DNA from: CAYRPN01 sp964426135
GTDB lineage: Bacteria; Planctomycetota; Phycisphaerae; Phycisphaerales; Phycisphaeraceae
Reading direction: 5' to 3'
Length of the DNA stretch: 11,773 bases
Assembly: GCA_964426135.1 (NCBI GenBank)
Contig: CAYRPN010000159.1
Span: forward strand, 1-11,773
In this document: one piece after another, positions 1-4,927 of the stretch
Layout of the letters: each line of letters opens with the position of its first letter
Numbering within the stretch: the first letter of the stretch is position 1
Notes under the pieces: generated by a model
The model's database searches: none
Told to the model about the DNA's origin: nothing
What the model saw: only the letters and a program-made list of their open reading frames with translations
Translations under genes and position numbers: made by a program

Positions 1-75
1 GCCCCTCCCTAAAAGGGAGGGGAGTTCGATCCCTGCAAATCGGGAAGTTGTTTCGATTCCATTCCCTAGGGCGAT
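1..75 (+). repeat. Half copy of a dispersed palindromic element (right arm)
   Basis: This stretch matches 10190-10258 nearly base for base: a CCCTCCCT/AGGGAGGG hairpin, then GGGAGTTCGA, then AAATCGGGAAGTTGTTTCG and a CCATTCC end. An inverted copy lies at 7421-7492. The left arm would lie outside the window, so only half is seen. It ends about 35 bp before the stop codon of the PDZ protein gene. There is no coding potential; the 78-codon ORF over it (48-284) is an antisense shadow. Family membership is read directly from sequence identity; mobility is inferred. Confidence 0.8.
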
Positions 76-108
76 CCCTCAGCCTGCACGGCGGTTATTC
101 ACATTCGA

Positions 109-1281
109 TCACTTCTTCTGTTCCGCCTTCTTCTCTTCCGCCTTCTTTTCTTCCGCCTTTTTCTCTTCCGCCTTGGGCTTTACTTCCGGCTTCTTTTCCT
201 CCGCCTTCTTCTCGACTTTCTTCTCATCCGGGTTCGGCTTCGGTTGGCCCAGGCTCGCGGGCGGCGGGAACTTGCCGCTCTTGAGGTCGGGCAGCGCCGC
301 CTGGATCAGGTCGAAGGGCAGCGCGTAGCTTTCCACGCGGCCGGCGCGGGCGATGTTGATGCCCAGCACCTTGCCGTCGAGGCCGACGATCGGCCCGCCG
401 CAGTCCTCGGGCCGCAGCACGGTGTCGTGCTGGATCACCTTGGCGAAGCCGTGGCGGCGGGTGGAGAGTTTGCCGCCCATGCGGTTCTGAATGTTGCCGC
501 GCTGGTCGTCCATCATGGGCAGGACGGACATGGAGGAGAGCTCGACATCGACTTCGAATTCCTCGCTGCCGCGCTTGACGCGCAGGTGGATCACATCGCC
601 GGGGCTGTGGGTGCGGACGTGCGTGGCCAGTTCCTCAAACGTGGGCACAGCCTTGCCATTGATGTGGGTGATGATGTCGTCGACCTTCAGCCCGGCGGCG
701 GCGGCGGCGCTGTTGGGATAGATGGTGCCGATCTGGGCTTCCTTGGTGGGCTCCTTGCCGTCGACGATTTTTCGTTGAATGCCCAGGGCGCCAGGCTGCT
801 TGGGGATGGCGCGCTGCGGCACGCTCACCACGCCGACCGCCAGCGGCTCCTTGCCCGCGCTGACGGAGGCGAGCCACGAACCCACGTCGGCGGCGGCCTT
901 GCTCGCCCACGGGGCGGGCTTCAGATCCTTCGCTTCCACCTTGAGCAGCGCCAGGTCCACGTCGTTCTTGACGCCCACGACCTTCGCCAGCAGCGTCTTG
1001 CCCGCGAGTTTGCATTCGATCTTGCCGCCTTCCAGTTCGCTGGCCTTGGTGATGATGTAGCCATCCGCCTCGACGACGGTGCCCAGGCATCGCACCTTGC
1101 CATCGCACAGAATCTCAGCCGTGGCGGCGGCCGCGTCGGCGACGACGCTGGCGAAGGCGGATCGCGTCTTGTCGCCGCTCTTGAAGAGGTTTGGCAACAG
1201 ATTGCGCTGGGCGCTGGCGGCGGAGGGAGCCAGCAGCAGAGCGGTCAGCGCCAAGGTCAGGAAAGGAAGGATTCGTCGCAT
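109..1281 (-). CDS. Secreted PDZ protein with PDZ nested in a degenerate trypsin-like domain
   Basis: 390 aa. Residues 1-24 form a signal peptide (MRR, hydrophobic core, cleavage near ASA|Q), so it acts outside the inner membrane. Residues 55-160 look like the first half of an HtrA protease domain (GTVVEADGYIITKASEL, then DVDLALLKVE). A PDZ domain follows (about 164-250; GLKVDDIITHINGKAV). Only then comes the second protease half (about 265-330; EDCGGPIVGLDGKVLGIN). The catalytic positions read Ser81 for His, Asp109 kept and Cys294 for Ser, so ordinary serine-protease activity is unlikely; a scaffold or peptide-binding role is inferred. The tail (350-390) is Lys/Glu/Ala-rich, built on 15-bp DNA repeats. 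It lies 192 bp downstream of an active HtrA paralogue on the same strand. The start is the first ATG, giving a canonical signal peptide; no Shine-Dalgarno site is visible. Confidence 0.85.
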   Translation of the reverse strand: MRRILPFLTLALTALLLAPSAASAQRNLLPNLFKSGDKTRSAFASVVADAAAATAEILCDGKVRCLGTVVEADGYIITKASELEGGKIECKLAGKTLLAKVVGVKNDVDLALLKVEAKDLKPAPWASKAAADVGSWLASVSAGKEPLAVGVVSVPQRAIPKQPGALGIQRKIVDGKEPTKEAQIGTIYPNSAAAAAGLKVDDIITHINGKAVPTFEELATHVRTHSPGDVIHLRVKRGSEEFEVDVELSSMSVLPMMDDQRGNIQNRMGGKLSTRRHGFAKVIQHDTVLRPEDCGGPIVGLDGKVLGINIARAGRVESYALPFDLIQAALPDLKSGKFPPPASLGQPKPNPDEKKVEKKAEEKKPEVKPKAEEKKAEEKKAEEKKAEQKK

Positions 1282-1341
1282 AGGTAGTACTGCATCTGGT
1301 GATTGGCTGAATCTTGGTTACGCGCTGTTCCTCACGATGCG

Positions 1342-1463
1342 ATTGAAAATTGTCAATTGAAAATTGCAAATTGGAAGAGCCGAAACAGCGAAGGACGTTT
1401 GGTTGGATTTCCGCCAATTTGCATTTTGCAATTTTCAATTTTCAATTTTCAATTTTCAATCTT
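1342..1463. repeat. Inverted pair of 7-bp-period arrays (ATTGAAA / CAATTTT)
   Basis: The left arm is five heptamers, 1342-1376: ATTGAAA, ATTGTCA, ATTGAAA, ATTGCAA, ATTGGAA. The right arm is seven heptamers, 1415-1463: CAATTTG, CATTTTG, four CAATTTT, CAATCTT. The arms are reverse complements and can form a long hairpin with a spacer of about 40 bp. The array fills most of the 192-bp gap between the two PDZ protein genes. It could act as a terminator or transcript stabiliser for the upstream protease gene, but that is inference. Confidence 0.85.
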
Positions 1464-1473
1464 CTCCGTCTTC

Positions 1474-3087
1474 TCAACCCCGAAACCCCAAATGCAGCCG
1501 CAGTCCCAGCGGTCTGCCTTCGCGGATGATCTCCATGGTCACGGTTTCGCCGGGCTTGCGTTTAGAGATCAGGGCCTGCAGTTCGTCGAGCGTCTTGACC
1601 GCCTTGTCGCCGATCTTGGTGATGATGTCGTCCTTGCGAAGCTGGGCCTCGGCCGCGGGGGTGCCGGCGACGATGCCGTCGATCAGCACGCCGCCTTTCT
1701 CGTTCGTGTCGCCCTGAATGCCCAGGAACGGCCCGGGCATGTTGCCGGCGGCGAGCGAAATCTTCAGCTTCACCGGCTTGTCCTCGCGCAGCACTTCCAC
1801 TTCGATCTGGTCGGCGACCTGCTTCTTCTTGAGTATCTCAAACAGCACGCCGCAATCTTTCACATCCTTGCCCGCGAACTTCGTGATCACGTCGCCTTGC
1901 TTGAGGCCCGCCTGGAACGCCGGCGTGCGTTCCGGCACGCTGGTGACCTTGGCGCCCTTGTTCTCGGCGACGTTCTGGGCATAGAAGCCGGCCGCCGCGC
2001 CGATGTTGATCGCGCGGTCGGTGAAATCCTCCGCCGCGGCGAGGCGATCCCAGGTGTTGCGGTAGCTGTCCACCGGCACATGGAAGTTCGCGGTGGTCGG
2101 TGCGCTGATGCGGCTGTGGATCGCGATCACTTTGCCGTCCATGTCAAAGAGCGGCCCGCCCGAGTCGCCGCCGACCAGCGTGGCGTCCGTCCAAATCGTG
2201 CGATCGTTGGCGGAGACGACGCGGCCGAGGCGCACCACCGGAGGCCGGCCCGTCATGTATCCGCCGGGGTGACCGATGGCGACGCACCAGTCGCCCTGTT
2301 TTACTTTCGCGGATTCGGCCATCTCGGCGTGTTCCCACTCGCGGTCGCCGTCTTCGATTTTCACGAGGCCCGAGTCGATGCCGGTGTTGCGGCCCAGCGA
2401 CTTGCCGCGCAGCACCTTGCCGTCGGGCAGGATGATGTCGATGCGCTGGTTGGGCGCGGCCGAAACGTGGCCCGCGGTCAGGACGTAGCCCTCTTTGCTG
2501 ATGATGACGCCGCTGCCGCTGGCGCCGCCGACGCGCAGGCCCACGGTCCAGGGAATCGCTCGTTTGGTGATTTCCTGCACGCGATCCTGAATGGCTTTGA
2601 GGTCGGCGGGATTCTCCGGGGCAGTCTTCGTCCACGCCGCGTTGGGCACGGGCTTCAGCGGAGGCAACGCGGGCTTGGGGGCAGGCTTCGCTGGATCAGT
2701 CTTGGCGGGATCTGGCTGAGGAGGTTCGTTCTTGGCAGCGGAATCGGGCTTGTCCTTCGACTTGTCCTTGAGCTGTTTGTTCTTGTTCTTCGGCTTCGGC
2801 TCGACGTTCGGCTCAACCTTGGGTTCAGCCTTGGGCTCCACCCAGGGCGGCGCCTTGGGCTCCTCTTTCGACGGAGCCTTTGGTTCCTCCTTGGCTGGTG
2901 AAGCGGGGACCGGCGGCGGCTTCACCTCCGGCTTCTTTTCCTCCGCGCGGGCCGGCGGGCCGCTGAACGTCAGCGAGAGCGACGCGATGACGATGAAGAG
3001 ATGGCGGGCGATGAGGGAAAGAGGCGACGTGAGACGCGTGGTCGTGAGCATGGGCGTGTTCTTCCAGCAGTCCGACAGGCGGGTCAT
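1474..3087 (-). CDS. HtrA/DegP-type secreted serine protease with two PDZ domains
   Basis: 537 aa. It is a periplasmic or surface serine endopeptidase of the S1C (HtrA/Deg) family, whose members degrade or refold damaged exported proteins. Order: N-region and signal sequence (hydrophobic about 22-42, cleavage near PARA|EE at 48); a Pro/Lys/Glu-rich linker 49-160; protease domain about 165-345; PDZ1 about 360-445; PDZ2 about 452-535. The triad is visible: His207 in TAGHV, Asp238 in NTGIDSGLVKI, Ser309 in GGDSGGPL. The long charged linker before the protease domain is unusual against E. coli DegP. Met13 (start at 3051) gives a tidier signal peptide and has GGAAG upstream; the first Met has a TATACT hexamer 11 nt upstream. 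I kept the longer form. Confidence in the family is high, in the start moderate. Confidence 0.92.
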   Translation of the reverse strand: MTRLSDCWKNTPMLTTTRLTSPLSLIARHLFIVIASLSLTFSGPPARAEEKKPEVKPPPVPASPAKEEPKAPSKEEPKAPPWVEPKAEPKVEPNVEPKPKNKNKQLKDKSKDKPDSAAKNEPPQPDPAKTDPAKPAPKPALPPLKPVPNAAWTKTAPENPADLKAIQDRVQEITKRAIPWTVGLRVGGASGSGVIISKEGYVLTAGHVSAAPNQRIDIILPDGKVLRGKSLGRNTGIDSGLVKIEDGDREWEHAEMAESAKVKQGDWCVAIGHPGGYMTGRPPVVRLGRVVSANDRTIWTDATLVGGDSGGPLFDMDGKVIAIHSRISAPTTANFHVPVDSYRNTWDRLAAAEDFTDRAINIGAAAGFYAQNVAENKGAKVTSVPERTPAFQAGLKQGDVITKFAGKDVKDCGVLFEILKKKQVADQIEVEVLREDKPVKLKISLAAGNMPGPFLGIQGDTNEKGGVLIDGIVAGTPAAEAQLRKDDIITKIGDKAVKTLDELQALISKRKPGETVTMEIIREGRPLGLRLHLGFRG

Positions 3088-3097
3088 GTTTCAATTG

Positions 3098-3128
3098 AGT
3101 ATAGCCGAGGCGATGTTTCAGACTTCAA
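3098..3128 (-). promoter_or_regulatory. Probable promoter of the HtrA-type protease gene
   Basis: On the minus strand the -10 hexamer TATACT spans 3103-3098, with a weak TTGAAG -35 candidate at 3128-3123 (19-bp spacer). With usual spacing the transcript would begin near 3091, only 4 nt before the ATG at 3087. If translation instead starts at Met13 (3051), the leader is about 40 nt. The same TATACT hexamer precedes three other starts in the window. Confidence 0.5.
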
Positions 3129-3209
3129 CGATTTCACGGATGAGAAACATGAAATTGTGCGGATGCGGGGAGGCCGTCACGAACACACGGCGTTGGAAGG
3201 GAACCCGTG

Positions 3210-3341
3210 TAGCGACGGGGCCGAAATCACTTCGCGAATTGGCGGTCCCCCATTTAGCCGGCGGGCTTGCCCGCCGAGGGCGTCTCGGCGGGCAAGCCCG
3301 CCGGCTAAATGGGGAACTTATTTCGGTCCTGTTCCTTAGCG
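3210..3341 (-). repeat. Palindromic element with TTTAGCCGGCGGGC core, inverted copy
   Basis: Outer inverted repeats (GGGGCCGAAATCACTTCG on the left, AACTTATTTCGGTCCTGTTCC on the right) enclose a near-perfect hairpin of about 28-bp arms, CATTTAGCCGGCGGGCTTGC and its complement, around 3250-3314. A second copy in the opposite orientation lies at 8117-8248 and matches almost throughout, including the asymmetric GGCGGTCC spacer found on one side only. It sits between the kinase stop codon and the protease promoter. It carries no ORF, so any mobility would need functions supplied elsewhere (inference). It could also terminate kinase transcription. Confidence 0.85.
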
Positions 3342-3357
3342 ACGGTGGAAATTAAAA

Positions 3358-4305
3358 TTACAACCCTGCAAGTTTCGCAGTCTCGCCGTAGCTCCTGCCG
3401 CCGGTGCATCCACCCATGGCGGTGACGCAGCACGCACCGGCCGCGGCGCCGAGCCTGCCCGCTTTCGCCACCGGCAATCCCCTGGCCAAGCCTGTCAGCA
3501 GCCCGGCATAAAAGCTGTCGCCGGCGCCGGTGGTGTCCACGACGGGTCCGGGAGCCGCGACGACGGGCACCTCCACAAAGTCGCCAGCCTTCTCGCTCAG
3601 CAGCACGCCGCGTTTGCCGAGTTTGACGCCCAGCAGTCCCGGCGCGCCGCACTTGCGATAGGTCTCGATGATCTTGCGCGGGTCGTCGAGTCCGGTCTGA
3701 TGCTGGGCTTCGTTGAGGGATGGGATGTACACATCAAGCTGCGGCAGGATTCTGTCCAGCGGCTGCATGGTGCCGCCCGCGCCGGCCGCGTCCAGCGCGG
3801 TCTTGCAGCCGGTCTCGCGAATCTTCGCGAAGACCTCCGGCAGTTCGTTCTCCAGGTTCGGCATCAGGCTGTAGTAGCCCAGCAGGAACATTTTCGTGCG
3901 GGCGAAAACATCGAGGCGGTCAAGGATCGCTCTGGCGTTCAGCAACTTGGGCGCGCCGACGCAGTGAAGGAAACTGCGCTCGCCGGTGGAGTCGATGGTG
4001 ACCACGGTGGTGCTGGTGGCGCCGGTGGGGTGCGTCGCCAGCAGCGAATCGTCGACGCCTTCGCTCTTGTACAGATTTCGAACGACGGGGCCCCAGGCAT
4101 CATTGCCGACATAGCTGAGCACGCCGACCTTCATGCCCAGTCGCGCCATGGTGATGCCGGAGTTGGAGCAGATGCCGCCGCCGGTGAGGATGATCGGATC
4201 AACCAGGTGCAGCACGCCGGCCCCGATCGGCTGCGACAGGCTGACCGGTCGGCAAAGCAGATCGACGACGCACGAACCGGCGACGATGCAGTCGTAGGTG
4301 GACAT
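3358..4305 (-). CDS. PfkB-family carbohydrate/nucleoside kinase
   Basis: 315 aa, normal for the ribokinase/PfkB superfamily, cytoplasmic, transferring ATP phosphate to a sugar, sugar phosphate or nucleoside hydroxyl. Signature 1 is at 42-58 (GGGICSNSG, then ARLG). Signature 2 is at 257-270 (DTTGAGDSFYAGLL), with Asp263 as catalytic base and the Gly-rich anion hole before it. The NxxE-type motif lies in PSLNEA (Asn198, Glu199). Pathway and substrate cannot be read from the sequence, since no sugar-use genes sit nearby. The start is the first ATG; a TATCTT hexamer lies 8 nt upstream, implying almost no 5' leader. The stop codon lies about 17 bp from a palindromic repeat element. It is divergent from the attenuator-cimA unit. 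Confidence 0.93.
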   Translation of the reverse strand: MSTYDCIVAGSCVVDLLCRPVSLSQPIGAGVLHLVDPIILTGGGICSNSGITMARLGMKVGVLSYVGNDAWGPVVRNLYKSEGVDDSLLATHPTGATSTTVVTIDSTGERSFLHCVGAPKLLNARAILDRLDVFARTKMFLLGYYSLMPNLENELPEVFAKIRETGCKTALDAAGAGGTMQPLDRILPQLDVYIPSLNEAQHQTGLDDPRKIIETYRKCGAPGLLGVKLGKRGVLLSEKAGDFVEVPVVAAPGPVVDTTGAGDSFYAGLLTGLARGLPVAKAGRLGAAAGACCVTAMGGCTGGRSYGETAKLAGL

Positions 4306-4313
4306 GAGGCGGG

Positions 4314-4319
4314 AAGATA
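4314..4319 (-). promoter_or_regulatory. -10 element of the PfkB kinase gene (near-leaderless)
   Basis: The minus strand reads TATCTT followed by 8 nt and then ATG at 4305. Usual spacing places the transcription start about 2 nt before the start codon. No convincing -35 box and no Shine-Dalgarno site are seen. Support comes mainly from the same arrangement at several other genes here. Confidence 0.35.
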
Positions 4320-4342
4320 GCAGACGGCAAGGGCGGGGGCTG

Positions 4343-4386
4343 CAATTTTCTATTGAAAATGGTCAATTGAAAATTGCAAATTGCCG
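4343..4386. repeat. 7-bp-period ATTGAAA array
   Basis: CAATTTT at 4343 is followed by heptamers ATTGAAA, ATGGTCA, ATTGAAA, ATTGCAA, ATTGCCG (4352-4386). The order of unit variants is almost that of the array at 1342-1376, so the two share an origin. The ends can pair with each other. It lies in the divergent region between the kinase gene and the cimA leader promoter. Confidence 0.8.
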
Positions 4387-4441
4387 CGGGTTCCTCTACA
4401 CGCAGCCGATGCTGGAGCGGTTGATCGAGTATCAGGCTGAT

Positions 4442-4469
4442 TTGCCCCCAACTCCCTGACCGATATACT
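4442..4469 (+). promoter_or_regulatory. Promoter of the isoleucine leader / cimA transcript
   Basis: TTGCCC (4442-4447), a 16-bp spacer and TATACT (4464-4469) form a fair sigma70-type promoter. The start of transcription is predicted near 4476, giving a 15-nt leader that contains AGGA (4481-4484), 6 nt before the leader-peptide ATG. This is one of the few Shine-Dalgarno-like sites in the window, which fits a need for efficient leader translation. Confidence 0.6.
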
Positions 4470-4490
4470 GTGAGTCACCCAGGAACGGCC

Positions 4491-4547
4491 ATGCCCCACA
4501 CGATCAGCATTATTATTGGGATTACGACTTCCTCCCCCACTCGGTAG
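4491..4547 (+). CDS. Isoleucine-rich leader peptide of the cimA attenuator
   Basis: 18 codons, too short for ordinary gene calling: MPHTISIIIGITTSSPTR then TAG. Five of the first eleven codons are Ile (ATC at codon 5; ATT at 7, 8, 9 and 11), and four of the 18 are Thr. AGGA sits 6 nt upstream and a probable promoter ends 21 bp upstream. The composition resembles the Thr/Ile-rich ThrL and Ile-containing IlvL leader peptides of enterobacteria, which sense charged tRNA by ribosome stalling. Here the downstream gene makes citramalate, a committed precursor of isoleucine. The stop codon (4545-4547) lies inside the antiterminator arm, so a ribosome finishing the peptide would block that arm. The function is inferred, but codon content, RNA structures and target gene all agree. 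Confidence 0.8.
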   Translation: MPHTISIIIGITTSSPTR

Positions 4548-4591
4548 GGCCGCGATCGTTCCGACGAACTGCAACCCAGACCCTGCCGAGT
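4539..4591 (+). promoter_or_regulatory. Antiterminator hairpin of the isoleucine attenuator
   Basis: ACTCGGTAGGG (4539-4549) pairs with CCCTGCCGAGT (4581-4591): 11 consecutive pairs with one G-U. The 5' arm overlaps the last leader codons and the stop; the 3' arm contains the whole 5' half of the terminator stem, so the two structures exclude each other. A ribosome stalled on the Ile codons (4503-4523) should leave the 5' arm free, while one at the stop codon should cover it. I see no strong competing pairing for the 5' arm apart from CGGCC (4486-4490) with GGCCG (4548-4552). Confidence 0.75.
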
Positions 4592-4610
4592 AGGCGGGGT
4601 TTTTTGTTTT
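4578..4610 (+). terminator. Rho-independent terminator (attenuator) ahead of cimA
   Basis: The stem is CCCTGCC (4581-4587) with GGCGGGG (4593-4599), loop GAGTA, one G-U pair, and three further A-U/G-U pairs possible from AGA (4578-4580) into the T run. A tract TTTTTTGTTTT follows (4600-4610). It lies 30 bp after the leader stop codon and upstream of cimA on the same strand, as an attenuator should. Confidence 0.85.
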
Positions 4611-4614
4611 GAGG

Positions 4615-4645
4615 AAGGGCCAAGGGCCAAGGGCCAAGGGCCGAG
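4615..4645. repeat. AAGGGCC heptamer tandem array
   Basis: Four exact AAGGGCC units run from 4615 to 4642, then GAGGCCC. It begins 5 bp after the terminator T tract and lies in the leader of the cimA transcript. The unit length is the same 7 bp as all other simple arrays in the window, though the unit sequence is unrelated. Confidence 0.85.
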
Positions 4646-4670
4646 GCCCGATTGCCGAACAGTGGTTCCC

Positions 4671-4779
4671 CGTTTAGCCGCGGAGCAGGAGGCTCGGCGA
4701 CGCTCCGCGTGGATCAACGACAATGGTTGCCGTCCGCCCAACGCGGGCCGCCGCCGAGCCTCTGGCCCGCCGCTAAACG
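4671..4779. repeat. Palindromic element CGTTTAGC...GCTAAACG in the cimA leader
   Basis: Left arm 4671-4699 begins CGTTTAGCCGCGGAGC and ends GGAGGCTCGGCG; right arm 4752-4779 is its complement with a few mismatches and ends CCGCTAAACG. The spacer is about 50 bp, and CGCGGAGC/GCTCCGCG (4679-4686 and 4701-4708) can form a smaller internal stem. The outer TTTAGCCG word recalls the cores at 3250 and 8143, but the rest differs, so relation is uncertain. Confidence 0.7.
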
Positions 4780-4801
4780 AAGAAACGGACCCCTGACTCT
4801 G

Positions 4802-4920
4802 TCCTCTGACCTCTGACCTCTGTCCTCTGACCTCTGACCTCTGTCCTCTGTCCTCTGACCTCTGTCCTCTGTCCTCTGTCCTCTGTCCTCTGTCCTCTGT
4901 CCTCTGTCCCCTGACCTCTG
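4802..4920. repeat. Seventeen-unit heptamer array [T/A]CCTCTG
   Basis: Exactly 17 heptamers (119 bp) of TCCTCTG or ACCTCTG, one carrying TCCCCTG, with a degraded unit (GACTCTG) before them. The array stops 7 bp before the cimA ATG, replacing the place where a ribosome binding site would be. In the transcript it repeats ACCUCUG/UCCUCUG, close to the anti-Shine-Dalgarno core. Unit number is likely variable between strains (inference). Confidence 0.95.
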
Positions 4921-4927
4921 GATTCCC

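Noticed and set aside
1303..2901. 532-codon ORF on the + strand
   Set aside because: It lies antisense to the HtrA-type protease, which has a full catalytic triad and signal peptide. Long antisense frames are expected in GC-rich DNA, and the translation shows no domain.
4802..4920. CRISPR-like array
   Set aside because: Units are 7 bp, contiguous and without spacers. No cas genes are present. The palindromic copies elsewhere are also dispersed, not regularly spaced.
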